Assembly: GCA_905339345.1 (NCBI GenBank)
Contig: CAJPFF010000099.1
Coordinates: forward strand, 1 to 40,781
Reading direction: 5' to 3'
Length of the DNA stretch: 40,781 nucleotides
From: Geobacteraceae bacterium
Lineage (GTDB): Bacteria; Desulfobacterota; Desulfuromonadia; Geobacterales; Geobacteraceae
Shown here: piece after piece, positions 27,638-35,394 of the stretch
How the letters are laid out: each line of letters starts with the position of its first letter
Position numbering within the stretch: position 1 is the stretch's first letter
The notes under the pieces: model-generated
Database searches by the model: none
What the model saw: only the letters and a program-made list of their open reading frames with translations
Told to the model about the DNA's origin: nothing
Translations under genes and position numbers: made by a program

Positions 27638-27665
27638 AACAGCCGACGATATTTCGTCGGCTGTT
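27638..27665 (-). terminator. perfect 12-bp hairpin, terminator and/or activator site
   Basis: AACAGCCGACGA (27638-27649), loop TATT and TCGTCGGCTGTT (27654-27665) form a perfect 12-bp stem. On the minus strand it is followed by TTGTTAT, so it could end read-through from the regulator gene. It also contains the CGATATTTCGTCG motif (27647-27659) repeated twice further upstream. It lies about 100 bp above the -24 element, in the range of an enhancer site. Confidence 0.6.
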
Positions 27666-27765
27666 ACGCAGAAACTCCTATTACAAGACAAGGCAAATGG
27701 GGGAAAAGGGCTGAAATTACAGAATCAAGAAATCGTTCAAAGGATTTGATGGGTGAGGAATTGAA

Positions 27766-27803
27766 AAGAGGCGATATTTCGTCGAAGAGGCGATATTTCG
27801 TCG
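27766..27803 (-). repeat. perfect 19-bp tandem repeat, probable upstream activator sites
   Basis: Two head-to-tail copies of AAGAGGCGATATTTCGTCG occupy 27766-27784 and 27785-27803. With the hairpin copy this makes three CGATATTTCGTCG motifs, 100-250 bp upstream of the sigma-54 promoter and next to the activator gene. This is the expected position of enhancer sites for a sigma-54 activator. Direct binding is inferred. Confidence 0.65.
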
Positions 27804-27817
27804 GCAGATGACACAAC

Positions 27818-27837
27818 AAAAGGCAGGGACACCCTGC
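27818..27837 (-). terminator. terminator of the sigma-54 regulator gene
   Basis: GCAGGG (27823-27828), loop ACA and CCCTGC (27832-27837) form a compact hairpin 13 bp after the regulator stop codon. On the minus strand it is followed by CTTTTGTTG. Confidence 0.65.
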
Positions 27838-27849
27838 TTTTTCTGCTGA

Positions 27850-29838
27850 TTACGTGGATTCGAATAAAGGATGCTTTCTCTTGATTCCCAACTTCTTCAT
27901 CTTTGAATTTAGCGTTGTCGGTTTCAGCCCGAGGATTTCAGCTGCACCGTTCCTGCCACGGATGCGCCAGCCGGTTTTTTCCAGGACAGAGTTAATGTGC
28001 ATCCGCTCCACCTCCTCAATAGTCATGGGTTCGCTGGCGGCCATGGCGGAACCATCCTGAATATCCACCACCAGCGTGGTACCGTTATTCAGAATCATGG
28101 CCCTTTCCACCAGATTTCTCAATTCTCGTATGTTCCCTGGCCAGCGATAACGCTCCATGGCCTCCATGTTCTTCTTGGGAATGCGCTCGACAACTTTGCC
28201 GAAGACTTTACTGAACTCCTCGACCATTGCCCATACGAGCAGCGGGATATCCTCCCGCCGTTCACGCAATGGCGGGACTGAAACGGGGAACACATTGAGC
28301 CGGTAGTAGAGATCTTCGCGAAAACCGCCGTCTTTGACGGCCTGGGCAAGACTCTTGTTGGTTGCGGCAACAACCCTCACATCTACCTTGATCGGCTTTG
28401 GATTGCCCAACCGCTCGAACTGGCCTTCCTGGATGACCCGCAGCAGTTTGGACTGGAGCTCCAAGGGCAATTCCCCGATTTCATCAAGGAAAATGGTCGA
28501 ACCGTTGGCAGCCTCGAATCGACCGATCTGGGTGGATACCGCGCCTGTATAGGCCCCTTTTTCATGACCGAACAGTTCGGCCTCGATAAGTGCCGCGGGC
28601 AATGCGGCACAATTCACCTTGATCATGGCCCGCGCCTTGCGGGCACTGGCATTATGGATGGCCCGGGCTATCAGTTCCTTGCCGGTACCGGTTTCACCAA
28701 GGATAAGCACCGTCGAATCGGTAGCCGCCACCTGTTTTATCTGGAGAAGGACATTCCTGATGGCCACGGATTTGCCGATAATCTCCTCATGCTTGTATTC
28801 AACATCGATCTGATCGCGAAGGTAGACATTTTCCGCTTCCAGCCGGTCCTTTAACTGCTGTATCTCCGACAGGGCGTTCTGAATTTTCTGATCGGCCCGT
28901 TTCCGTTCCAAGGCATTGGAAAAAATCTCCCATAACAGGCGGAGTCTCTGGGTGAGTTCATCGGGCCACTCCCTTTTTACCCGGTAAGAAACAAAGGTAA
29001 TGGCGCCGACGATGGTGCCGCCGATGCTGGCCGGAATAAACATGATAGATTTTATGCCCCCCTGATCTTTGCAGTATTGTTTTTCTCTCCAAAATCTGTC
29101 GGGCAATTCATCGACATCAGAAACCCGGAAAATTTCTCCATTCAGAATCATGCTGATCCAGTCCGGTATCAGCTCGGCAATGACGGGTGGCGGCGGCTTG
29201 ATGCCTGGCTTGGCGAAAGAATGGGTAATATGCAGAGAACTGCGATCGGTCGACAGATGCCAGATGCTGCTTCGCTCGAAACCCAGAAACTCGACGACAT
29301 CCCGCAGACCCCTTTCAATCTTCCGGTCCACTTCACTAACTGGCAAATTAATGAACGCCGAGGAGAGATTGGAAAGGAAGGCCTCCACCTGTATGCGTTC
29401 TGCCTGAACACTTTCTTTTAACTTTTGAGCTGTTACATCCTGTACCACCAGCCCACAGCGCGTGACGGTTCCATCGTTATCCCTTAGTGGATACGAGCAA
29501 ATTACCCAGATTCGCTCCTGGAACGATTTGTCCGGAAGCGGCTTGGGCACAACAATTTCGAGGTCGACAAAGGAACAATCCTCGGCGATGGTGCGGGACA
29601 GTACCGGCTCTATAGCCGAAGCAACCAGGAGGTCCACCTCTCCGAGGGTTTTGCCGATGTGGTCCTGCGCTGACAGATCGACAATGGTTGCCATTTGATT
29701 GTTGAAATATATAAAGCGTAGGTCGCGATCAATTATCGATATCCCAAACTGGGCCTGTTCGAACAGCTGTTCCAGGTTGCTGAATTTCCCCAGGAAGAAA
29801 TCCGTATTGCTTGACGCTGGCTTGTTGGTTAACCCCAT
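27850..29838 (-). CDS. sigma-54-dependent transcriptional activator (PAS-GAF-AAA+-Fis)
   Basis: The 662-aa protein has a PAS domain (about residues 20-140; FGISIIDRDLRFIYFNNQM), a GAF-like domain (about 148-310), a coiled-coil linker (about 315-348), the AAA+ domain with Walker A GETGTGK (381-387), the sigma-54 contact loop GAYTGA (428-433) and Walker B IFLDEIGE, and a C-terminal Fis-type helix-turn-helix (RNGAAEILGLKPTTLNSKM). No receiver domain is present, so it probably senses a small ligand or redox state. The ATG at 29838 is preferred because GGAG precedes it; the frame also opens at 29967 without a ribosome site. It lies just upstream of the catabolic operon, which has a sigma-54 promoter, and is its likely activator. 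Confidence 0.93.
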   Translation of the reverse strand: MGLTNKPASSNTDFFLGKFSNLEQLFEQAQFGISIIDRDLRFIYFNNQMATIVDLSAQDHIGKTLGEVDLLVASAIEPVLSRTIAEDCSFVDLEIVVPKPLPDKSFQERIWVICSYPLRDNDGTVTRCGLVVQDVTAQKLKESVQAERIQVEAFLSNLSSAFINLPVSEVDRKIERGLRDVVEFLGFERSSIWHLSTDRSSLHITHSFAKPGIKPPPPVIAELIPDWISMILNGEIFRVSDVDELPDRFWREKQYCKDQGGIKSIMFIPASIGGTIVGAITFVSYRVKREWPDELTQRLRLLWEIFSNALERKRADQKIQNALSEIQQLKDRLEAENVYLRDQIDVEYKHEEIIGKSVAIRNVLLQIKQVAATDSTVLILGETGTGKELIARAIHNASARKARAMIKVNCAALPAALIEAELFGHEKGAYTGAVSTQIGRFEAANGSTIFLDEIGELPLELQSKLLRVIQEGQFERLGNPKPIKVDVRVVAATNKSLAQAVKDGGFREDLYYRLNVFPVSVPPLRERREDIPLLVWAMVEEFSKVFGKVVERIPKKNMEAMERYRWPGNIRELRNLVERAMILNNGTTLVVDIQDGSAMAASEPMTIEEVERMHINSVLEKTGWRIRGRNGAAEILGLKPTTLNSKMKKLGIKRKHPLFEST

Positions 29839-29967
29839 AGTGTCTCCACGCATATATAAGCTATTGCCTGTCGCTGCATTAGGCACCGACGGAGTATCGT
29901 CGAGTGCTTTTGCTTCTAAAACGATGTAACTTGTTTTTGCCAACGTCATTTCTTGTATATTCGGCAT

Positions 29968-30187
29968 GTTATCGAACTCATTAAATATTATGCTTCAACA
30001 GACATATTCAACGCAAGATATTGTTTTGTATTTTAAGTAACAACTATAGAGGGGTAGAGAGAACTACCGGTCGCACAGAACCGAAACCCAGCTACGCTCC
30101 TGACATCACAATTTTCACGGAAGCAATTCTCGGAGGGTCTCCCAGGGGTCACCGATAGTGGTCAAATTTCCGCGCCGATTCAGACGT
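29968..30187. other. gene-free interval with a weak regulator promoter and a possible IS21-type end
   Basis: No gene is visible from the regulator start to the SDR stop. On the minus strand TTGCGT (30016-30011), an 18-nt spacer and CATAAT (29992-29987) could be the regulator promoter. At 30147-30180 the sequence has GGGGTCACCGATAGTGG and, next to it, TCAAATTTCCGCGCCGATT; from memory this resembles terminal repeats of IS21-type elements, so it may be the scar of an insertion. No transposase remnant is seen. Confidence 0.3.
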
Positions 30188-30223
30188 AAGAAAGCCGCAA
30201 TTCCGGGGAACTGCGGCTTTCTT
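30188..30223 (-). terminator. terminator after the SDR gene
   Basis: AAGAAAGCCGCAATTCC (30188-30204) pairs with GGAACTGCGGCTTTCTT (30207-30223) with one mismatch, 22 bp beyond the SDR stop. On the minus strand the stem ends in CTTTCTT. The innermost pairs must open to form a loop. Confidence 0.65.
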
Positions 30224-30245
30224 GCGTTTTAATGGTATTTCAGGG

Positions 30246-30983
30246 CTATTCGGCGACCATTGCCCCGAAATCCTTCTCAACCTGCCGGGGATCCTTTTCA
30301 AGCATGCCATGGACATGCTGCGACATGGGATCGGGAAAAATGTACTCATCCCCCTTCCCCACCCCTGCCAGGATGGCGGCGGCAACCTGATCCGGCGTTG
30401 CCTTGGGCATTTGCTGACCCGCCGTCATTTTTGTATCCACCGGACCGGGATAAACGCCGATCACCCGGATGCCCCGGGGAGCCAGTTCGGCACGCAAACC
30501 CTGGATCAGGGAGTGCACCGCAGCCTTTGATGCACAATAGGTCCCGTTGATCGGGAGGTTGACCAGACCGATGACGGAACAGACGTTCACGATCGCCCCG
30601 CTCCTCCGGGAGGCGAGCACCGGCGCGAACGCCCGGCACATGGCCAGGGTGCCGAAGTAGTTGATTTCCATCTCCTGGCGGGCGTTCTCCATGGCGGCCG
30701 GCCCCATGAACCCCATGCACCGGTTGACGCCGGCGTTATTGATGACCAGGTCCGCATCCCGGCACTGCTCCGCCGCCCCTGCAACGCTGGCAGCATGGGT
30801 CACGTCCAGCCGGAGGGGGACAACCCTGTCGTCCCCACTATGGGACAATTCCGCGACTGCGGCAGTGCTCCGCCCAGCGGCGTAGACCTTTGCAACCCCC
30901 TTGTCAAGCAGCGCCTTGACCAAGGCCCCGCCGATACCGCCGTTGGCACCGGTCACTAAAACTGTTTTTCCCTTGAGATCCAT
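30246..30983 (-). CDS. short-chain dehydrogenase/reductase (SDR)
   Basis: The 245-aa protein is a classical SDR: nucleotide-binding TGANGGIG at 11-18, NNAG at 82-85, and the catalytic triad Ser136, Tyr149 and Lys153 (TYCASKAAVHSL). The PGPVDTKM motif after the last core strand is typical. The substrate is unknown. AAGGAG precedes the ATG at 30983. It follows the FUSC gene on the same strand and probably belongs to the MarR-controlled transcript. Confidence 0.92.
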   Translation of the reverse strand: MDLKGKTVLVTGANGGIGGALVKALLDKGVAKVYAAGRSTAAVAELSHSGDDRVVPLRLDVTHAASVAGAAEQCRDADLVINNAGVNRCMGFMGPAAMENARQEMEINYFGTLAMCRAFAPVLASRRSGAIVNVCSVIGLVNLPINGTYCASKAAVHSLIQGLRAELAPRGIRVIGVYPGPVDTKMTAGQQMPKATPDQVAAAILAGVGKGDEYIFPDPMSQHVHGMLEKDPRQVEKDFGAMVAE

Positions 30984-31011
30984 AACGACTCCTTTCTATG
31001 ATGCCGCAGAC

Positions 31012-31128
31012 TTACGGTGAATACTCCCCTCCAGGGGCATCCCCTTCTGTCAGGGCAACCAGCTTATGTTTTTCAGCGGAACTCCTTCCTTGTAGTAGAG
31101 GGATGGGCGAGAATCTCAGATAAGGCAT
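31012..31128 (-). pseudogene. short ORF resembling the N-terminus of a tautomerase-like/DUF1904 protein
   Basis: A 38-codon frame opens at 31128, behind a G-rich ribosome-site-like run, and overlaps the end of the FUSC gene by 13 bp. It reads MPYLRFSPIPLLQGR, then SSAEKHKLVALTEG, which recalls the start of tautomerase or DUF1904 proteins (MPxLRF, an N-terminal proline and a following helix), but it stops far short of their usual 60-110 residues. It may be a broken remnant or chance. Confidence 0.25.
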
Positions 31129-33104
31129 CGAGCCCCCCTGCTGCCCCAGCATCGTGCACTCCCGCGGGAGAGATCCGGCGCATCGGCATCCGCCCGGTCG
31201 GAAGCACCGCCGATCTCCCCATCCTGTCCCAGAACCGCGTAAAGGGCAATTGAGGCGTTTTCCAGTGCCGTTGAGACGCTCTGCGGCCGCCTGGCAGAAT
31301 CGGACAGGGCACGCAAGGTGTCGCGGATGATGCCGACGGCCGGCGACGGGCGACTGTTTTCCCGAGCCTCTTGCAGTCGCTCTATACATCTGCCGATGGC
31401 TAGGGCTGCAAGTCCCCCCTCAACCAAGGCGAGGTGATCGGTATGATATCTCGTTGCCATGGCAACCAGGCGGATCACCCGGTGGTGCATCCGCGCCCGT
31501 GATCTTTCCTTCGCCACCGGAGAATCCGCCGCGGCAAGGAGTTGCATATCATTCGCGATGGCTGCCAACAGGGAACGCAGACGGATTCCGGGATTGATCG
31601 GTATCAGGTACCGGTAGGCAATCCAGGCGCTGCCAACTCCCATAACCATTGCAACCGCCCCAAGGGCGAGGTCGGCAGGGACGACGGCGATCGGCACTCC
31701 AGGCTGGGTGACAAAAATGAAAAAGAGCGTGGCGTCGGTGGCGGGAATGGCCGTTCGCCGGTACGACATGGCAAGGACGCCGCACAAGACGAAGGGAGCA
31801 ACGGTGACCCCCATGACCAACGGATCGGTTACCCCCGAAAGCATCACGATCCGGCAGAAAACAGCGGTGGCCGACCCAATTGCCGCGCCGCAGAAAATCT
31901 GTCCGACAAAGAGTGCGGGATGTTCTTTGGTGGAAAAGATGCTGATCATGATGGATATGGCCATCAGCATCAGGGGGCCCTTTGTCCACCCGGTCAGCGA
32001 CCAGGTAACGCCCACCACACCAATGGTCCCGAAGGCGCGAAGGGCCGCCCGGCGCGCTTCCTGCCAATCCCGGTGGCGGAGGAACAGGTTCGAGGGCTGC
32101 GTGTCGGGGGGGTCGGCCATGGTGTCGTAGCCATCCAGTACGAGCCGAAGCGAGGTGACGATTTCGGTCAGGGACTCGCCCAGCAAGGGGAGATGCGCCT
32201 TTGCCTCGGCCGCTGTCGCCGCCATTTCGGAGGTGCAGTTCACCCTCGATGAGTTCTCCAGCTTGTCGGCGACCTCTTCCAGGTGCCGGGCGAGGAGATC
32301 CCGCCAGTAGCCGTGGCGGTGGTCGTTATCATTGTGCCGGGCAAGCTGTTCCCCAGCCAGCCGTCCGACGGCCAGCAGGGAGAGGAGTGACGTGATAAGG
32401 CTTCGCGCGTGACGTTTTTGCCTTTTTAACCGCAACGACCCCGCCCCGACCACATCCAGCACGCTTTCAATCTCCGCAATCTCGATCAGGATATCCTGCT
32501 CCCGGCGAACCAGGGTTCCCCCCCGTCCCTGACGCAGCAGCAGCGCCAGCCACGCGACGCTATCCGCTGCAACACGGCGCAGGCGGTTTTCAAGCTCATC
32601 GCGGGACTGGCGGGGGGTGAAGAGGGCAGTCACTGCCGTTGCCACGACAATCCCGACAACGATGCAGGCGATCCTTCCGAAAGCGATGCTGTAGACGTGG
32701 AGCGGGTTCTGGTGGCCGCTCAATGCCACGACGGCACAGGTACATGCAGCCATCAGGAAGGCGTAGGAGCGAAGACCGTACAGCAGATTACCGATGCCTA
32801 CGCACGCCGCGATCCAGAGGGAAAGGGCGATGGTGAGCGCCATGGGCGAATCGGCATACAGAATCAGCAGCAGCCCCGCCACGGAGCCGATGGCCGTTCC
32901 GATCAGGCGATAAAAGCTCTTCTCGAACAGGAGACCGCGCGTTGGCTGAATCACGATGAGCGCCGTCATTGCCGCCCAGTAGGGGTTCTCCAGTTTAAGG
33001 AAAACGGCGGCCGCCAGCGCCGCGAGGGCGGCTGCCGCGCCCCGGCCGGCAATGACCAGATGCGGCCAGTGGTGGGCGATGAATCGTCGGATGGAGTTAT
33101 GCAT
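31116..33104 (-). CDS. FUSC family (AaeB/fusaric-acid-resistance type) membrane exporter
   Basis: The 662-aa protein has the FUSC layout: an N-terminal block of about six helices (RGAAAALAALAAAVFLKLE; YWAAMTALIVIQPTRG), a soluble helical region of about 170 residues, and a second helix block (about 355-490; TIGVVGVTWSLTGWTKG) followed by a cytoplasmic tail. Family members export aromatic acids such as p-hydroxybenzoate or fusaric acid. The start overlaps the MarR stop by one base (TAATG), so the pair is co-expressed and the exporter is probably induced by a MarR ligand. A dedicated periplasmic adaptor gene is absent. The last 25 or so residues (Ser/Arg/Gly-rich) look unconserved. Confidence 0.88.
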   Translation of the reverse strand: MHNSIRRFIAHHWPHLVIAGRGAAAALAALAAAVFLKLENPYWAAMTALIVIQPTRGLLFEKSFYRLIGTAIGSVAGLLLILYADSPMALTIALSLWIAACVGIGNLLYGLRSYAFLMAACTCAVVALSGHQNPLHVYSIAFGRIACIVVGIVVATAVTALFTPRQSRDELENRLRRVAADSVAWLALLLRQGRGGTLVRREQDILIEIAEIESVLDVVGAGSLRLKRQKRHARSLITSLLSLLAVGRLAGEQLARHNDNDHRHGYWRDLLARHLEEVADKLENSSRVNCTSEMAATAAEAKAHLPLLGESLTEIVTSLRLVLDGYDTMADPPDTQPSNLFLRHRDWQEARRAALRAFGTIGVVGVTWSLTGWTKGPLMLMAISIMISIFSTKEHPALFVGQIFCGAAIGSATAVFCRIVMLSGVTDPLVMGVTVAPFVLCGVLAMSYRRTAIPATDATLFFIFVTQPGVPIAVVPADLALGAVAMVMGVGSAWIAYRYLIPINPGIRLRSLLAAIANDMQLLAAADSPVAKERSRARMHHRVIRLVAMATRYHTDHLALVEGGLAALAIGRCIERLQEARENSRPSPAVGIIRDTLRALSDSARRPQSVSTALENASIALYAVLGQDGEIGGASDRADADAPDLSRGSARCWGSRGARCLI

Positions 33105-33568
33105 TACCGCTTTCCCCTCCGCCGTGCATCGCTCACGGTTGACTCCAGCCGCTCGATGAATTCCGCCACCCGGGCAATTTCACCATCGCTGAAGGGACTG
33201 AGCAGCTCGTTTTCAAGAGACACCACCGTTTTCCGGATCCGGGCCACGATTTCGCGCCCCTCGGGAGTCAGGCGGAGCAGTTTCGCCCGACGGTCCGTGA
33301 CGTCTTCCGACCGCTCCATGAGCCCCTTGGCAACAAGGGTGTCGAGGAGGCGGACAAGGGAGGGACCCTCGATGCCGACGGACGCCGCCAGGTCCTTCTG
33401 GCGGGTCCCGTCACCGAGGAGATTGAGGTGCAGAAGAGGCCGCCAGGTGGCATCGGTCAGCCCGGCAGACTGGAACTCGGTATCCAGGACCTGGCGCCAG
33501 TGCCGCGTCAGGAGCCCGAGTCGGTAAAAGAGGTTGCCGCGGTCGATTCTCGAATCATGTCTGTTCAT
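33104..33568 (-). CDS. MarR family transcriptional regulator
   Basis: The 154-aa protein is a MarR-type winged-helix repressor: TRQKDLAASVGIEGPSLVRL is the recognition helix region and DRRAKLLRLTPEGR the wing. Such repressors bind short AT-rich palindromes and release when they bind phenolic acids or are oxidised. No ribosome-binding site precedes the ATG, and the predicted transcription start coincides with it, so the message may be leaderless. A perfect palindrome 5 bp upstream of the start codon is the likely operator for autorepression of marR-FUSC. Confidence 0.92.
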   Translation of the reverse strand: MNRHDSRIDRGNLFYRLGLLTRHWRQVLDTEFQSAGLTDATWRPLLHLNLLGDGTRQKDLAASVGIEGPSLVRLLDTLVAKGLMERSEDVTDRRAKLLRLTPEGREIVARIRKTVVSLENELLSPFSDGEIARVAEFIERLESTVSDARRRGKR

Positions 33569-33573
33569 ATAAT

Positions 33574-33603
33574 ATAAATAGCACGCTATTTATTTGCTCG
33601 CAA
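33574..33603 (-). promoter_or_regulatory. marR promoter with embedded palindromic operator
   Basis: The palindrome ATAAATAGC-AC-GCTATTTAT (33574-33593) has perfect 9-bp arms. It overlaps the -10 (TATTTA, 33580-33575) and half the spacer of a promoter whose -35 is TTGCGA (33603-33598) with a 17-nt spacer. A further CTATTTAT half-site lies at 33605-33612. Predicted transcription starts at or next to the ATG. Confidence 0.65.
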
Positions 33604-33684
33604 TCTATTTATATCCCATAGACTCTGCGCTCCTTGGCCGCCCCCTCCATGCTCCGTTCCGGGGACGCCCCATGGAAAAAGCGC

Positions 33685-33713
33685 TTGCAAATGGCCGGAG
33701 GGAAAAGCATAGT
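33685..33713 (+). promoter_or_regulatory. promoter of the AhpD-like selenoprotein and MATE genes
   Basis: TTGCAA (33685-33690), a 17-nt spacer and CATAGT (33708-33713) lie about 40 bp upstream of the ATG at 33754. Confidence 0.5.
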
Positions 33714-33753
33714 TCCCGGTTAGAAGCAGACTTCGAGGAAAGGAGCGCCAACC

Positions 33754-34011
33754 ATGAAAATCCGCAAGAAGATTCTCGATTTCGAGTACGAAGAGGTTCT
33801 CGATGCCCGGACCCGTGAGCTGATCCGGGTTGGCTGCGCCGTGGCGGTGGGGTGCCCCACCTGACTGAAGAAGCACTTCGCGGGCGCGAAGGAAGCGGGT
33901 GCTACGGACGCCGAACTGAAGGAAGCCCTGGCCTACGGGATCATCGCCCCGTCGGGGCGGGCAAAAAATTTCGTGATGAATCTGGCCGGGGACTTGGAAC
34001 TCGGCGACTGA
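33754..34011 (+). CDS. AhpD-like (carboxymuconolactone decarboxylase fold) selenoprotein with CxxU motif
   Basis: The 85-codon frame starts at ATG 33754 behind AAGGAG and contains one in-frame TGA at codon 37 (33862-33864), then continues in family-like sequence to TGA at 34009. Around it the protein reads VAVGCPT-(UGA)-LKKHFAGAKEAGAT, followed by DAELKEALAYG. This aligns with the AhpD/CMD active site, in which CxxC is followed by a helix with a conserved His and then a Gly-Ala-Thr/Glu-Leu segment. The UGA takes the place of the second redox cysteine, giving C34-P-T-U37, while His41 is kept. AhpD-like proteins are small thiol oxidoreductases. A SECIS-like hairpin follows the UGA. The MATE gene starts 22 bp downstream. 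A broken CxxC gene is the alternative, but reading frame and motif are otherwise intact. Confidence 0.85.
33862..33903 (+). promoter_or_regulatory. UGA codon with bacterial SECIS-like element
   Basis: Directly after the UGA the message can fold into CUUCGC (33876-33881), loop GGGC (33882-33885) and GCGAAG (33886-33891), with a lower helix AGCA (33872-33875) to UGCU (33900-33903). The apical G residues are 18-20 nt after the UGA, within the spacing known for bacterial SECIS elements. Confidence 0.7.
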
Positions 34012-34033
34012 CGAGGAGGCATAAGAAAACGGG

Positions 34034-35392
34034 ATGACGGGAAGAGGGTTTACGGCACGACACTTCAGGGAACGGAAAAAACGCATCTCCATCCGCCGCA
34101 ACGTCATGAACCTGTCGCTCCCGGTCCTCCTCTCGTCGCTCTTCCAGCGGCTCGTGGCCATCGTCGACATCTTCCTCGTGGGGGGGCTCGGCGCAGCGGC
34201 CATTGCGGCCACGGGACTCGGCCAGCTCCTCGTCTTTGTCACGATGACGGTCTTCTGGGGGCTCGCCACCGGCACGACGGTGGTGATCGCCCACCTCTGG
34301 GGAGCGGGACAGCGCCATGAGGCCCGCCGGGCCGCCTTTGCCGCCTGCCTCGCCTGCGCCGCCATGACCGCGGCGGCATCAACCCTCGGCTGGGCCTTCG
34401 GCGGCGACCTGGCAGCATTCCTCGGGGCCAGGGACGACGTGCTCCACCTGGCCTCCGGCTATACCCGGCTGGTCTTTCTCTACCTGGCCTTCACCACGGG
34501 CCTCAACATCCTCTCGGCCATCATGCACGGCAACGGCGACACCCGGACCCCCATGACGGCCATCCTCCTCGTGAATGTCCTCCACGTGCTCATGGCCTGG
34601 CCCCTCATCTACGGCAAGCTCGGCTTCCCTGCCCTGGGGGTGACCGGCGCAGCCATCGCCATCAATGCCTCCGAGGCCATCGGCTTTTTCTACTTGTTGA
34701 TCCAGGCCCTGAGGCTGCGCTACATCCGGATCGGATGGCCCGACAGGGGGCTCTTCGGCCGCATCTGGCGGATGGGGTGGCCCGTGGCCCTGGAGCGGAT
34801 CGCCCAGCAGGGGGGGCAACTCTTCTACTCCAAATTCATCATCGGCTACGGCACCGCCGCCTACGCGGCCCACCAGATCGGGCTCTCCATCGAGTCCCTC
34901 TCCTTCATGCCGGGGGCCGGCATGGGGATCGCTGCGGCCACCCTCATGGGGCAGGCCCTCGGGGCAAAAAAATACCGCCGGGCGCGGATCAGTCACCGTG
35001 AGGCGCTGCGTCTGGCGGTCTTCGTCATGGGGACCATGGCGGTGGTCTTCCTGACGCTGCCGGGGCCGCTCATGGGGCTCTTCACCCGCGACCCGGCGGT
35101 CATCGAAAAGGGGATCGTCTTTCTGCGGCTCGTGGCCTTTGCCCAGGTCCCCCTGGCCCTCTCCTTCGTCTACGCCGGAAGTCTGCGCGGCACCGGTGAC
35201 ACTTTCTACGTCTTCCTGGTCACCCTCGGCGTCATGTGGGGGGTGCGTGTCTTTCTCTCCTGGGCCGCCGCCGACTGGCTCCACCTCTCCCTCTATGCCG
35301 TCTGGGGGGTCTTCGTCATCGACTGGTACGTGCGGGCCGCCGCCTTCTGGTGGCGCTACCGGCAGCGGGACCTCCACGCGGTCATCATCTAA
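34034..35392 (+). CDS. MATE family efflux transporter
   Basis: The 452-aa protein has 12 predicted membrane helices in two similar halves of the MATE fold. Recognisable segments are NLSLPVLLSSLFQRLVAIVD at the start, SAIMHGNGDTRTPM in the first half and ALGVTGAAIAIN before the midpoint; the second half has QGGQLFYSKFI and SLRGTGDTFYVF. MATE pumps export cationic drugs or metabolites with Na+ or H+ antiport; the substrate is unknown. It lies 22 bp after the AhpD-like gene. GAGGAGG is 14 nt from the ATG, rather far, so a start inside the first 25 codons is possible. The stop codon is followed within 2 bp by an inverted-repeat element. Confidence 0.92.
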   Translation: MTGRGFTARHFRERKKRISIRRNVMNLSLPVLLSSLFQRLVAIVDIFLVGGLGAAAIAATGLGQLLVFVTMTVFWGLATGTTVVIAHLWGAGQRHEARRAAFAACLACAAMTAAASTLGWAFGGDLAAFLGARDDVLHLASGYTRLVFLYLAFTTGLNILSAIMHGNGDTRTPMTAILLVNVLHVLMAWPLIYGKLGFPALGVTGAAIAINASEAIGFFYLLIQALRLRYIRIGWPDRGLFGRIWRMGWPVALERIAQQGGQLFYSKFIIGYGTAAYAAHQIGLSIESLSFMPGAGMGIAAATLMGQALGAKKYRRARISHREALRLAVFVMGTMAVVFLTLPGPLMGLFTRDPAVIEKGIVFLRLVAFAQVPLALSFVYAGSLRGTGDTFYVFLVTLGVMWGVRVFLSWAAADWLHLSLYAVWGVFVIDWYVRAAAFWWRYRQRDLHAVII

Positions 35393-35394
35393 CT

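Noticed and set aside
27766-27803. Tandem repeats considered as a CRISPR array
   Set aside because: The two copies adjoin with no spacer and there are no cas genes; position upstream of a sigma-54 promoter fits regulatory sites.
33754-34011. Reading the AhpD-like gene as a pseudogene with a nonsense mutation
   Set aside because: The stop is a UGA exactly at a redox cysteine position, the frame is otherwise intact with a good promoter and ribosome site, and a SECIS-like hairpin follows; selenocysteine is the better explanation.
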